Positions 52,259-61,099 of a DNA stretch of 64,000 nt are shown here, piece by piece. The DNA is from Jiangellales bacterium (GTDB lineage: Bacteria; Actinomycetota; Actinomycetes; Jiangellales; Jiangellaceae). The position numbers were made by a program, and so were the translations under genes. The stretch spans positions 339,381 through 403,380 of the forward strand of contig JAUJNY010000001.1 of assembly GCA_030447955.1 (NCBI GenBank), in the 5' to 3' direction. The stretch's first letter is position 1; each line of letters starts with the position of its first letter. Under the pieces are notes generated by a model. It saw nothing but the letters and a program-made list of their open reading frames with translations, did not search any database and was not told the DNA's origin.

Positions 52259-53928
52259 GCCGCGTGCTGACGCAGGCGCCCACGCCCCGGGTGCCGCCGC
52301 CGGTCGCGCCGCCGCCGCTGGGACCTGTGGGTATGGCGCGCTGGGCCTGGCGGCAGTTGACCTCGATGCGGGTGGCGCTGCTGCTGCTCTTCCTGCTGGC
52401 GCTCGCGGCGATCCCCGGGTCGGTGGTACCGCAGCGGGACAGCGACCCGCTGGCGGTAGGCGAGCTTGCCGCCAGCAACCCTGAGCTCGCCCGCTGGTAC
52501 GAGCGGCTCGGCTTGTTCGACGTCTACTCGGCGCCGTGGTTCGCCGCGATCTACCTTGCGCTGTTCGTGTCGCTGGTTGGCTGCATCGTCCCGCGCAGCC
52601 GACAGCACTGGAGAGCCGTACGCGCCCGCCCACCGGCCGCGCCGCGTGCGCTCGAGCGGCTGCCGGCGCACCGTCGCAGCACGCTCGACGCTCCTCCGTC
52701 CGAGGTGCTCGCAGCGGCGCATGCGGTCCTGCGGCGGCGGCGTTACCGCGTCGTGCGTGACGGCGCCGACGGCCCTGACGGCGCTGGCGGAGCCGCCTCG
52801 CTCGCCGCCGAAAAGGGCCACCTTCGTGAAAGCGGCAACCTCGTCTTCCACCTCGCGCTCGTCGGCGTCCTCGCCGCCGTCGCGGTGGGCAGCCTGTTCG
52901 GCTACCGCGCGCAGGTCCTGGTCGTCCAGGGCGGCGGGTTCGCCAACACCGTCATCCAGTACGACTCGCTACGCACCGGTGCGCTCTTCGACCCTGCGGA
53001 CCTGCCGCCGTTCACCCTGCGGCTGCAGCGCTTCACCATGGACTTCGCCGACTCCGGCGCACAGGTGGGCACGCCGCTGGACTACGACGCGTACGTGCGG
53101 TGGCAACCCTCCCCGGACGCCCCGACGCAGCAGCAGCACATCCGCGTCAACGAGCCGCTGTCCACCGCGGGGACGTTGGTCCACCTGCTCAACCCGGGCT
53201 ACGCGCCGCGGCTGACGGTGCGCGACGCCGACGGCGACGTGCTCTTCTCCGGAGCCGTGCCGTTCCTGCCCCAGGACGCCAACTTCACCTCCACCGGCGT
53301 GCTCAAGGTGCCGGTCGCAGCTCAACCGGGTCGCGCGGACGCCGGCGCCGACATCGGCACCGAGACCGGCGCCGACATTGGCATCGAGGGGCTGTTCCTG
53401 CCGACCGCGGTCCTGGATGCGGCCGGACCACGGTCGGTCTTCCCGGAGCCGAGGGACCCGGCGCTCTTCCTCACCGCGTGGACCGGTGACCTCGGGCTGG
53501 ACGACGGGATCCCGCAGTCGGTCTACCGGCTGGACACCTCCCGGATGACGCAGCTGCGGGCGGACGGCGACCTCTTCCGCGCCGCGCTCGGCGTGGGCGA
53601 GAGCGCGCAGCTGCCGGGCGGGCACGGCAGCGTGACCTTCGACGGCTACACCCGCTGGGCCAACTTCCAGGTCTCCCGCAACGCCGGCAAGGAGGTCGCG
53701 CTGGTTTCGGTGCTGTGCGCGATCGCCGGGCTGACCGCGTCGCTGTTCGTCCGCCGCCGCCGCTGCTGGGTGCGGGTGGCGGCCGCTCCGGGCGGGCGTA
53801 GCGTGGTGGAGGTCGCGGGCCTCGACCGCGACGCCGGCGGTGATCTCGGGACCGAGGTCGAGCAGATCGAGACCCAGGTACGGGCGGCGCTGCAAGGCTC
53901 CCGGCCGCGACCGGAAGGAGCCCCGTGA
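52255..53928 (+). CDS. resB: Cytochrome c biogenesis protein ResB
   Basis: A 557-residue membrane protein of the system II cytochrome c synthase. Four hydrophobic segments are visible (about 38-57, 95-113, 195-215 and 478-500), with a large extracytoplasmic domain between the last two. RVALLLLFLLALAAIPGSVVPQ and ESGNLVFHLALVGVLAAV are typical; a His is retained in the second. The extracellular loop holds AGADIGTETGADIGIEG, a small local repeat. GTG 52255 is the likely start. It forms the haem-handling complex with CcsB next door. Confidence 0.9.
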   Translation: MSRVLTQAPTPRVPPPVAPPPLGPVGMARWAWRQLTSMRVALLLLFLLALAAIPGSVVPQRDSDPLAVGELAASNPELARWYERLGLFDVYSAPWFAAIYLALFVSLVGCIVPRSRQHWRAVRARPPAAPRALERLPAHRRSTLDAPPSEVLAAAHAVLRRRRYRVVRDGADGPDGAGGAASLAAEKGHLRESGNLVFHLALVGVLAAVAVGSLFGYRAQVLVVQGGGFANTVIQYDSLRTGALFDPADLPPFTLRLQRFTMDFADSGAQVGTPLDYDAYVRWQPSPDAPTQQQHIRVNEPLSTAGTLVHLLNPGYAPRLTVRDADGDVLFSGAVPFLPQDANFTSTGVLKVPVAAQPGRADAGADIGTETGADIGIEGLFLPTAVLDAAGPRSVFPEPRDPALFLTAWTGDLGLDDGIPQSVYRLDTSRMTQLRADGDLFRAALGVGESAQLPGGHGSVTFDGYTRWANFQVSRNAGKEVALVSVLCAIAGLTASLFVRRRRCWVRVAAAPGGRSVVEVAGLDRDAGGDLGTEVEQIETQVRAALQGSRPRPEGAP

Positions 53929-54920
53929 GCCAGGCCCTGTCGGCCCAGCTGGCGGCGTTGAGCAACAACCTCGTCTACGCGGCGATGGCCGCCTACACGG
54001 TGGCGTTGCTGGCGTTGGCCGCCCAGCTGGCGGCGACGCGGACGGTCCCCGGTGAGGCGCCGCGCCCCGTCCGCGAGCCCGTGTCGGTCAGCGTTGGTTC
54101 GTCACGGCGGGACGGCGGCTCGTCCCCGAAGGTGCTCGATCCGGCACCAGCGCTGCCGGCGGCCTCATCCCGCGCCGAGCGGCTCGCCCGGATAGGCCGG
54201 TCGGTTCTGGTGCTCGCCACGCTGCTACTCGCTGGCGGAGTGGTGGCCCGCGGCCTCGCGGCCGGCCGTACGCCGTGGGGCAACATGTACGAGTTCTCCA
54301 TCACCGGCGCGTTGGTTGCCGCGCTGGCGTACCTGCTGTTGCGCCGCCGCTATCCGCTCGACGCCGTCGGTGTGTGGCTCGTGGCCGTGGTCCTGCTCAC
54401 CCTCGGTCTGGCCGTCACCGTCCTGTACGTGCCGGTGGGGCCGCTGCTGCCCGCCTTGCGCTCGTACTGGCTGGTCATTCACGTCTTCGCAGCGATCGTC
54501 TCGGCCGGGGTGTTCACGGTGGCCATGGTGCTCAGCGCCCTGCAGATCGTCGCGGAGCGGGCCGAGCGCACCGGGCGCCCGCTGCGCGGCTACCTCGCCA
54601 CGCTGCCGGCCGCCGGTCGGCTGGACGCGCTCGCGTACCGGGTCACGGCGTTCGGCTTCCCGGTCTGGTCCTTCGCGGTGGTGGCCGGCGCGATTTGGGC
54701 GGAGGTTTCGTGGGGGCGCTACTGGGGCTGGGACCCCAAGGAGGTCTGGGCGCTGGTGACCTGGCTGGTGTACGCGGCCTACCTGCATGCGCGCACCACG
54801 GCGGGATGGCGCGGCCGCCGCGCGTCGGTCGTGGCGCTCGTCGGCTACGCGACGCTGCTGTTCAACTTCTTCGGCGTCAACCTGTTCTTCGCCGGCCTGC
54901 ACGCGTACGGCGGAGTGTGA
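53925..54920 (+). CDS. ccsB: Cytochrome c synthase subunit CcsB/CcsA
   Basis: A 331-residue membrane protein that attaches haem to apocytochrome c. The WWD-type motif is WGRYWGWDPKEVW at about residues 262-274, with flanking haem-binding histidines in YWLVIHVFAAIVSAGV and AGLHAYGGV. About eight membrane helices; a polar linker (about 45-95) after the first. It overlaps resB by four bases and ends the resA-ccdA-resB-ccsB operon. A nested palindromic element follows 30 bases later. Confidence 0.92.
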   Translation: MSQALSAQLAALSNNLVYAAMAAYTVALLALAAQLAATRTVPGEAPRPVREPVSVSVGSSRRDGGSSPKVLDPAPALPAASSRAERLARIGRSVLVLATLLLAGGVVARGLAAGRTPWGNMYEFSITGALVAALAYLLLRRRYPLDAVGVWLVAVVLLTLGLAVTVLYVPVGPLLPALRSYWLVIHVFAAIVSAGVFTVAMVLSALQIVAERAERTGRPLRGYLATLPAAGRLDALAYRVTAFGFPVWSFAVVAGAIWAEVSWGRYWGWDPKEVWALVTWLVYAAYLHARTTAGWRGRRASVVALVGYATLLFNFFGVNLFFAGLHAYGGV

Positions 54921-54950
54921 CGCCTACACGCTGCCAGCCGCCCCCTCGCA

Positions 54951-55015
54951 TGATCGAGTGGACACTTCCGGTCAGGACACGCCGGTGTCGCCGTCCCGGA
55001 GTGTCCACTCGATCA
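54951..55015. repeat. Nested palindromic intergenic element, copy 1
   Basis: Perfect 16-base inverted arms TGATCGAGTGGACACT and AGTGTCCACTCGATCA enclose a second small hairpin (GACAC and GTGTC). The element lies between the ends of convergent ccsB and the PLDc_N gene, and its right end contributes the TGA stop of the latter. A second copy with the same outer arms is at 61035-61099. It could act as a bidirectional terminator or be a REP/MITE-like mobile repeat. Confidence 0.9.
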
Positions 55016-55309
55016 GGAGTCGCTGGGAGGTGCCTCACGCTCACGCAGCCGCCGGAGGAAGTCGGGGTCGTCATCGGGGGCGAGCGGTCGACGCGGAGGC
55101 GGCATGGAGCGGCCGAAGCCGCCGGGGCGGCGGCGGGGACGGCCCGCGACGAGCCAGGCCAGGGCACCGACGACGTTGAGCAGCACGATCACGACCATCC
55201 ACGCGGGCTTGCGCAACCCGCGTACGGCCGTCGGCTCCGTCTGCGCGCAGTCGACCAGGGCGTAGATCGTCAGCGCGATCGCGACGACGAACGGCAGCGC
55301 GCGGCCCAC
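55013..55309 (-). CDS. PLDc_N-type small membrane protein
   Basis: A 98-residue protein with two membrane helices (about 5-22 and 35-55) and the PLDc_N consensus: ALVDCAQTE, then VRGLRKPAWMVVIVLLNVV. The C-terminal 40 residues are Pro/Arg-rich and cytoplasmic (GRSMPPPRRPLAPDDDPDF). Function unknown; such proteins are common in actinobacteria. Its stop codon TGA lies inside the palindromic element. The start is the ATG at 55309. Confidence 0.8.
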   Translation of the reverse strand: MGRALPFVVAIALTIYALVDCAQTEPTAVRGLRKPAWMVVIVLLNVVGALAWLVAGRPRRRPGGFGRSMPPPRRPLAPDDDPDFLRRLREREAPPSDS

Positions 55310-55318
55310 CTGCTGAGC

Positions 55319-55729
55319 CTAGGCTTTCCGCCTCGACGATGTCGCCGCCGCAGGCGGGTCAGCACTCAGGGAGGCGCTGGGCGGTGGGCCGCCCAGCGCG
55401 GCGGCCGCGACAAATGCGGCCTGCAAAGCCGCGTCCGCGGTGCAGACCGCGCGCAGCGACTCCCGGTGGCGCAGAACCACCGCCACGCTGCTCGCTGCCG
55501 TCGCTCCGGCCACGGTGCGGTACACCCCGCTCGCCGCTGATCGGTGTCCCGCGAGCAGCGTGGCGCCGATTGCGGCGTACAGCGCGCCGGTGGTCTCGGT
55601 CTGGAAGCGGTCCGGCTTGGGCCCGACAACCTGCTCGAACGACGGTAGGTGCAGCAGCGGCCACAGCCCGCCGAGCAGGTAGTACCAGCCCTGCACCCGC
55701 AGGACCCGGGCCCCCGCGCCACTGCGCAT
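55319..55729 (-). CDS. Small membrane protein, unknown function
   Basis: A 136-residue protein with about four hydrophobic segments: VQGWYYLLGGLWPLLHLPSF, TGALYAAIGATLLAG, TVAGATAASSVAVVL, and ALQAAFVAAAALG. Charged loops and a Lys/Arg-rich tail (SSRRKA) suggest an inside C-terminus. I do not recognise the family with certainty. ATG 55729 has GGAGGT just upstream; the longer frame to 56044 overlaps the divergent MBL gene. It lies nine bases upstream of the PLDc_N gene on the same strand. Confidence 0.65.
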   Translation of the reverse strand: MRSGAGARVLRVQGWYYLLGGLWPLLHLPSFEQVVGPKPDRFQTETTGALYAAIGATLLAGHRSAASGVYRTVAGATAASSVAVVLRHRESLRAVCTADAALQAAFVAAAALGGPPPSASLSADPPAAATSSRRKA

Positions 55730-55825
55730 CCGTACCTCCGCGGACTGTGGGGCCGAGGCGACACCCCGGCGCAACGGTGCGTCCCGTCGCTGGTGGCGCC
55801 GACCATAACGGGGTACGGCTGACGC

Positions 55826-56629
55826 ATGACCGTGTCCGCCTCGCTGACGTTCGTGGGCACGGCGACGACCGTGCTGCGGCTGGGAGCGGTGACGCTCCTC
55901 ACCGACCCCAACTTCTTGCACCGCGGCCAGCGGGTGCACCTCGGCTACGGGCTGTTCTCCGCCCGCCGCACCGAGCCGGCGATGCAGCCCGAGGACCTGC
56001 CCCCGCTCGACGCGGTGCTGCTGTCCCACCTGCACGGCGACCACTTCGACCGGCCGGCGCGCTTCCGGCTACCCCGCCAGCTGCCGGTGCTCACCACTCC
56101 ACACGCCGCCCGCCGGCTGCGGCGCTGGGGGTTCCGCCGCTCGATTGGGCTGGAAACCTGGGCCACCAGTGAGGTGACGCGCGGGGCCGACCGGGTCCGG
56201 GTCACGGCCGTCCCCGGCACCCACGGACCGGGCGCGGTGGCCCGGCTGCTGCCTCCGGTGATGGGCAGCGTGCTCGAGCTCGAGCGCGACGGCGCCGTCG
56301 TGTCCACGATCTACATCACCGGGGACACCCTGTGCCGCCCCTGGCTGGGTGCGGTGCGCGAACGGTTCCCCCAGTTGGACGCCATGGTGATCCATCTCGG
56401 CGGCACCCGCGTTCTTGGCGTGCTGGTCACCATGGACGACCAGCAAGGCGCCGACCTCGTGGAGCTGCTGCGCCCACCCGTGACCATCCCGATCCACTAC
56501 GACGACTACACGGTGTTCCGCTCGCCGCTGGCGGCGTTCCTCGCGGAGGTGGGCCGGCGCGGCGGCCCCGGTGAGGTCCGCCCGGTCTCCCGCGGCGACA
56601 CCGTCGCGCTGCCCGTCCGCTCGGCATGA
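55826..56629 (+). CDS. MBL-fold metallo-hydrolase (UlaG/NAPE-PLD-like)
   Basis: A 267-residue cytoplasmic hydrolase. The metal motif is SHLHGDHFD (His68, His70, Asp72, His73), with further ligands in AVPGTHGPG, YITGDTLCRP and PIHYDDYTVF. This pattern places it in the beta-lactamase superfamily II group with UlaG and NAPE-PLD. The substrate is unknown. Divergent from the small membrane protein, with a threonine dehydratase following after 46 bases. Confidence 0.85.
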   Translation: MTVSASLTFVGTATTVLRLGAVTLLTDPNFLHRGQRVHLGYGLFSARRTEPAMQPEDLPPLDAVLLSHLHGDHFDRPARFRLPRQLPVLTTPHAARRLRRWGFRRSIGLETWATSEVTRGADRVRVTAVPGTHGPGAVARLLPPVMGSVLELERDGAVVSTIYITGDTLCRPWLGAVRERFPQLDAMVIHLGGTRVLGVLVTMDDQQGADLVELLRPPVTIPIHYDDYTVFRSPLAAFLAEVGRRGGPGEVRPVSRGDTVALPVRSA

Positions 56630-56675
56630 TGCGTACGCCTGGGCGTCCCTGGACCCTGTCGTAGGGTCGCCTCGC

Positions 56676-57653
56676 GTGGAGCTGGTGACGCTGGCCGACA
56701 TCCGTACGGCCGCCGGCCGGATCGCCGGTCATGCCGTGCGGACACCGCTGCTGCCGCTACGCGGCGTCGGGACGCCGGCCGGCGTGTGGCTCAAGCCCGA
56801 GTGCCTGCAGCCCGTCGGGTCGTTCAAGATCCGCGGGGCGGTCAACGCGGTGGCCGCGCTGAGCGTCGAGGGGCGAGCCAGGGGCGTCGTCGGCTCCTCC
56901 AGCGGCAACCACGCCCAGGCGCTGGCGTACGCGGCCGCGGAGCACGGGGTGCCCGCCGTCATCGTCATGCCCGACACCTCTCCTGCGGGCAAGGTCGCGG
57001 CCACGGAGGCGCTGGGAGCCGAGGTCGTGATTGTCGCGCCTCCCGAGCGCGACGTCCGGGCCGCGCAGCTGGCGGTGGAGCGGGGGCTGGCGCTCGTGCC
57101 GCCCTTCGACCACCCGGAGGTGATCGCGGGACAGGGCACGGTGGGGCTCGAGATCGCCGCGGAGATGCCCGCGGTCCGCACCGTGCTGGTGCCCGCCAGC
57201 GGTGGCGGGCTGGTGTCGGGGGTGGCGACGGCGGTCAAGGCGCTGACGCCCCACGCTCGCGTCGTCGCGGTGGAGCCGGAGCTGGCAGCCGACCTCGCCG
57301 AAAGCTTCGCCCGTGGTGAGCGGGTGGCCTGGGAGACCGAACGGACCTACCGGACCATCGCCGACGGGCTGCGCACACCCGCCGTCGGTGTGCTGCCGTG
57401 GGCACACATCCGCGAGCGGGTCGACGCGGTGCTCACCGTCGGGGAGGACACGATCCGCGCGGCGATGCGGCTGCTGGCGACGCGTGCCCGTCTCGTCGCG
57501 GAGCCCAGCGGTGCGGTGGCGCTCGCCGCCCTGCTTGAGCACCCCGGTTTCGCCGGGGAGGGCCCTACGGTCGTGGTGGTCTCCGGGGGCAACGTGGAGC
57601 CGGCGCTGCTGGCAGAGGTGTTGGCCGCTCCGGCGGCCCTGGCCCACGGCTAG
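56676..57653 (+). CDS. Threonine dehydratase-like PLP enzyme
   Basis: Deaminates threonine (or serine) to an oxo acid, fold type II. The 325-residue protein has the PLP lysine Lys51 in [26 protein letters not shown], the phosphate loop [15 protein letters not shown] and a C-terminal [11 protein letters not shown]. There is no ACT regulatory domain, so it resembles catabolic rather than biosynthetic enzymes. Start GTG 56676. It is 10 bases upstream of the next PLP enzyme, so the two are probably cotranscribed. Confidence 0.87.
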   Translation: MELVTLADIRTAAGRIAGHAVRTPLLPLRGVGTPAGVWLKPECLQPVGSFKIRGAVNAVAALSVEGRARGVVGSSSGNHAQALAYAAAEHGVPAVIVMPDTSPAGKVAATEALGAEVVIVAPPERDVRAAQLAVERGLALVPPFDHPEVIAGQGTVGLEIAAEMPAVRTVLVPASGGGLVSGVATAVKALTPHARVVAVEPELAADLAESFARGERVAWETERTYRTIADGLRTPAVGVLPWAHIRERVDAVLTVGEDTIRAAMRLLATRARLVAEPSGAVALAALLEHPGFAGEGPTVVVVSGGNVEPALLAEVLAAPAALAHG

Positions 57654-57663
57654 CCTCGCCATC

Positions 57664-58761
57664 ATGCGGGAGCTCAGCGTCGATCGCTGCGACGCCGCCG
57701 GACGGGCCTGGGTCGCCGCCGCGATCCGCCGGGTGGAGGCCGACGCCAACCGCAGCGCCGACACCCACCTGCACCCCTTCCCGCTGCCCCGCGACTGGGG
57801 CGTGGACCTCTACCTCAAGGACGAGTCGGTGCACCCCACCGGCTCGCTCAAGCACCGGCTGGCCCGCTCGCTGTTCCTCTATGGGCTGGCCAGCGGGTGG
57901 ATCGGGCGGGGCACGACCGTGGTGGAGGCGTCCAGCGGCTCGACGGCGGTGTCGGAGGCGTACTTCGCGCAGCTGCTCGAGCTGCCCTTCGTCGCGGTCA
58001 TGCCGGCGACGACGAGCCCCGAGAAGGTCGCGCTCATCGAGTTCCACGGCGGCCGCTGCCACCTGGTGGAGGACCCCTGCTCGGTGTACGAGGAGGCGCG
58101 CCGCCTAGCGGAGGACTCCGGCGGCCACTACCTCGACCAGTTCACCTACGCCGAGCGGGCGACGGACTGGCGGGGCAACAACAACATCGCCGAGAGCATC
58201 TTCGAGCAGCTCGCGCTCGAGCCGCACCCGGTGCCCACTTGGATCGTCGTCGGCGCCGGCACCGGCGGCACCAGCGCGACCATCGGGCGGTACGTGCGCT
58301 ACCGATGTCACGACACCCGGTTGTGCGTGGTCGACCCCGAGGGCTCGGCGTTCTTCGCCGGCTGGGTCGAGCACGACCCCTCGCGGCGCGCCTGCGGATC
58401 GCGGATCGAGGGCATCGGTCGCCCGCGGGTGGAGCCGTCCTTCATCCCGACCGTGGTCGACCGGATGGTGCGCGTCCCCGACGCGGCGTCCGTGGCCGCG
58501 ATGCGCTTCACCCGCGAGGTCAGCGGGCTACACGTCGGCGGCTCGACCGGCACCAACATGTGGGCGGCGCTGGAACTGGTGGCCGAGCTGCGCGCCGCGG
58601 GCCGCAGCGGCAGCGTGGTCACGCTGGTCTGCGACGGCGGTGAGCGCTACGCACGCACGTACGACGACGACGGCTGGCTGGCGGAGCAGGGCATCGATAT
58701 AGCCCCGGCCCTGGCGACTCTGCAGCGCTTCCGCGACGGTGGGGCGTGGGAGACGGCGTGA
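57664..58761 (+). CDS. Cysteine synthase-family PLP enzyme, Cds1-like
   Basis: A 365-residue fold type II enzyme. The PLP lysine is Lys63 in [13 protein letters not shown], which replaces the usual SVKDR of cysteine synthases; [31 protein letters not shown] and [14 protein letters not shown] follow. The SLKHRL sequence and C-terminal [14 protein letters not shown] are features I associate with Cds1, the L-cysteine desulfhydrase of M. tuberculosis. It may make sulfide and pyruvate from cysteine. ATG 57664 is the conserved start. Coupled to the C-S lyase gene by a GTGA overlap. Confidence 0.82.
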   Translation: MRELSVDRCDAAGRAWVAAAIRRVEADANRSADTHLHPFPLPRDWGVDLYLKDESVHPTGSLKHRLARSLFLYGLASGWIGRGTTVVEASSGSTAVSEAYFAQLLELPFVAVMPATTSPEKVALIEFHGGRCHLVEDPCSVYEEARRLAEDSGGHYLDQFTYAERATDWRGNNNIAESIFEQLALEPHPVPTWIVVGAGTGGTSATIGRYVRYRCHDTRLCVVDPEGSAFFAGWVEHDPSRRACGSRIEGIGRPRVEPSFIPTVVDRMVRVPDAASVAAMRFTREVSGLHVGGSTGTNMWAALELVAELRAAGRSGSVVTLVCDGGERYARTYDDDGWLAEQGIDIAPALATLQRFRDGGAWETA

Positions 58762-59939
58762 GCGAGCACCCGTACGACTCGCTGCGCGAGGAGGACCTGC
58801 GCCTGCGGCGCAGCGTCAAGTGGCAGCAGTTCCCCGCTGACGTGCTGCCGGTGTGGGTGGCCGAGATGGACTACCCGCTCGCCGACCCGGTGCGCGAGGT
58901 GCTGCTGGAGATGGTCGAGCGCGGCGACACCGGCTACGTCCACCCGGGTGGCGTTGCCGAGGCTTACGCGGCGTTCGCCGCGCAGCGCTACGGCCAGCAG
59001 GTCGGCCCCGAGGGCGCGCGGGTCATCCCCGACGTCATGCGGGGCGTCCATCACGTGCTTGCGGTGCACACCGAGCCCGGCGCCGCCGTGGTCATCGACA
59101 CCCCGGCCTATCCGCCGTTCTTCTCGACGATCACAGCCGCTGAGCGCCGGGTGGTCGACGTGCCGCTGGTACGCGACGCCGACGGACGCTTCGCCCACGA
59201 CCTCGACGCGCTGGAGCGCGCGTTCGCCGCCGGTGCGGCGGCGTACCTGTTCTGCAGCCCGCACAACCCCACCGGGCGGGTGTGGTCGAGCGCCGAGCTG
59301 GAGACGCTGGCCGACCTCGCCGACCGGTACGCCGTGACCGTGCTCGCGGACGAGGTGCACTCGCCGCTGACGTACGCCGGGCACGCGCACATCCCGTTCG
59401 CCTCGCTGGACTCAGACGCGGCGCGGCGCAGCGTGTCTTTCGTGTCGGCCTCGAAGGCGTGGAACCTGCCCGGCCTGAAGTGCGCGTTGGCAGTCCCCGG
59501 AGGCGCACCCGCGGCACAGCTGCTGGAGGCGCTGCCCGAGGAGCTGGCGTTCGGCGCCGGGATTCTCGGCGCGGCGGCCAACGTCGCGGCGTTCCGCGAC
59601 GGCGGTCCCTGGCTGCGCGACACCCTCGACTACCTCGACGGCAACCGGCGGGCGCTGGCCGAGCAGCTGCCCGCGCTGCTGCCGCAGGTGCGCTGGTCGC
59701 CACCGGAGGCGACCTACCTGGCGTGGCTCGACCTGCGCCCGCTCGGCTGGGGGGACGACCCGGCCTCGGTGCTGCTGGAGCGGGGGCGGGTCGCGCTGTA
59801 CGCCGGACCGGAGTTCGGGGTGCCGGGGCGTGGCTTCGCCCGGCTTAACCTGGCCACGTCGCGGGCGCTGCTCGGCGAGGCACTCGAGCGCATGGCCGGC
59901 GCGGCTGATGGGCAGATGCCTCGACCAGGAGGTGGCTGA
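58758..59939 (+). CDS. PatB/MalY-type aminotransferase or C-S lyase
   Basis: A 393-residue fold type I PLP enzyme. [20 protein letters not shown] at the start is the MalY/PatB signature; [12 protein letters not shown] and [10 protein letters not shown] bind PLP and the Schiff base Lys is Lys233 in [12 protein letters not shown]. Cystathionine beta-lyase-like activity on cysteine derivatives is typical, so with the preceding Cds1-like enzyme this looks like a sulfur amino acid breakdown pair. GTG 58758 overlaps the upstream stop. A small acidic ORF begins one base after its stop. Confidence 0.87.
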   Translation: MSEHPYDSLREEDLRLRRSVKWQQFPADVLPVWVAEMDYPLADPVREVLLEMVERGDTGYVHPGGVAEAYAAFAAQRYGQQVGPEGARVIPDVMRGVHHVLAVHTEPGAAVVIDTPAYPPFFSTITAAERRVVDVPLVRDADGRFAHDLDALERAFAAGAAAYLFCSPHNPTGRVWSSAELETLADLADRYAVTVLADEVHSPLTYAGHAHIPFASLDSDAARRSVSFVSASKAWNLPGLKCALAVPGGAPAAQLLEALPEELAFGAGILGAAANVAAFRDGGPWLRDTLDYLDGNRRALAEQLPALLPQVRWSPPEATYLAWLDLRPLGWGDDPASVLLERGRVALYAGPEFGVPGRGFARLNLATSRALLGEALERMAGAADGQMPRPGGG

Positions 59940-59940
59940 C

Positions 59941-60132
59941 ATGCCGGATCGGTGGACCAAACCGGACGTGACCCCCGGAGGGGACCCCCGCGAATCCGAC
60001 TCCGACCACGGGTCGGACGAGGAGGCGTTGGCGGAGCTGGCGGCCCAGGAGGGCATCGTCCATCCCAGCGAACCGGACGCTGAGCTGGGCCTGTCCAACG
60101 ACGTACGCGGTGACGACCACTCAACGCGCTGA
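59941..60132 (+). CDS. Small acidic protein of unknown function
   Basis: A 63-residue highly acidic protein beginning MPDRWTKPDVTPGGDP and containing SDHGSDEEALAELAAQEG and GLSNDVRGDDHSTR. No domain recognised, probably disordered at both ends with a short central helix. ATG 59941 follows the aminotransferase stop by one base; the GGAGGTGG sequence at the end of that gene fits as a ribosome binding site. Convergent with menA. Likely translated, but conservation is unknown. Confidence 0.55.
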   Translation: MPDRWTKPDVTPGGDPRESDSDHGSDEEALAELAAQEGIVHPSEPDAELGLSNDVRGDDHSTR

Positions 60133-60145
60133 CGCCGCGCCGCAG

Positions 60146-61018
60146 CTAGCCGAGCGCCAGGCCGGCGCCTAACCCCAGGGCGTAGGCGAGTTCGGCGAGG
60201 CCGGTGTCGCGCAGGGCCGGCACCAGGGCCGGGCCGCCGGCGCCGGTGCGCACGGGGCGGGCCGCCCGCAGCGCCCAGGGCAGCCCGGCCAGCGACGCTG
60301 CCGCCCAGGGCGTGACGGGCAGCAGGGCGAGCCCTGCGACGTGTGAGAGCAGGACCAGCCCCGTCCACATGCCTCGTGTACGGGCGTCCCCGAGGCGCAC
60401 CGCGAGAGTGAGCTTGCCGCCGGCGGCGTCGGAGGGGATGTCCCGCAGGTTGTTGACGACGAGGATCGCGCAGGCGTACGCCCCGACGCCCACGGCGCCG
60501 GCGAGCGCGCCAACGCTCACTCGGCCGGCCTGCACGTACGTCGTCCCGAGCACCGAGAACAGCCCGAAGAAGACGAACACGGCGATCTCACCCAGCCCGC
60601 GGTAGCCGTACGGGCGCGAGCCGCCGGTGTAGAACCAGGCGGCGGCGATGGCCCCAGCCCCGGCGCCCAGCAGCCACCACGCACCCACGCTGGCGACGAG
60701 GACCAGCCCGGCCAGTGCCGCCACCGCAAAGGCGACCACCGCGGCACCGCGGACGGCGGACGGGGTGGCCACGCCGGAGCCGACGAGCCGCAGCGGCCCG
60801 ACCCGCTCCGCGTCGGTGCCGCGGACCCCGTCGGAGTAGTCGTTGGCGTAGTTGACCCCGACCTGGAGGGTGAGCGCCACGACAAGCGCCAGCAGCGCCC
60901 GCCACCACGACGTGGCGTCGAGCGCGGCGGCTGCGCCGGTGCCGACGACCACCGGCGCGACGGCGGCGGGCAGCGTGCGTGGCCGCGCACCCTCCACCCA
61001 CTGCCCGGCGCTCGCCAC
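60146..61018 (-). CDS. menA: 1,4-dihydroxy-2-naphthoate polyprenyltransferase
   Basis: Attaches the prenyl tail to DHNA in menaquinone synthesis, in the membrane. The 290-residue protein has eight or nine membrane helices and the metal-diphosphate motif [14 protein letters not shown] at 56-69, then [13 protein letters not shown] and a second Asp-rich loop [17 protein letters not shown] 61018 is the start. It follows menE after the second palindromic element, so it may be partly uncoupled from the menB-menE transcript. Confidence 0.94.
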   Translation of the reverse strand: MASAGQWVEGARPRTLPAAVAPVVVGTGAAAALDATSWWRALLALVVALTLQVGVNYANDYSDGVRGTDAERVGPLRLVGSGVATPSAVRGAAVVAFAVAALAGLVLVASVGAWWLLGAGAGAIAAAWFYTGGSRPYGYRGLGEIAVFVFFGLFSVLGTTYVQAGRVSVGALAGAVGVGAYACAILVVNNLRDIPSDAAGGKLTLAVRLGDARTRGMWTGLVLLSHVAGLALLPVTPWAAASLAGLPWALRAARPVRTGAGGPALVPALRDTGLAELAYALGLGAGLALG

Positions 61019-61034
61019 GGCCCGCAGGTTCCCA

Positions 61035-61099
61035 TGATCGAGTGGACACTTCTGTACGGGGACACCGGCGCGCCCCGTACGGAGCTGTCCACTCGATCA
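61035..61099. repeat. Nested palindromic intergenic element, copy 2
   Basis: Outer arms TGATCGAGTGGACA and TGTCCACTCGATCA (14 bp perfect) enclose an inner hairpin with arms GTACGGGG and CCCCGTAC. The outer arms are the same as in copy 1 at 54951-55015, while the inner sequence differs. It lies between menE and menA on the minus strand, and as in copy 1 the right end supplies the TGA stop of the upstream gene, here menE. Confidence 0.9.
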
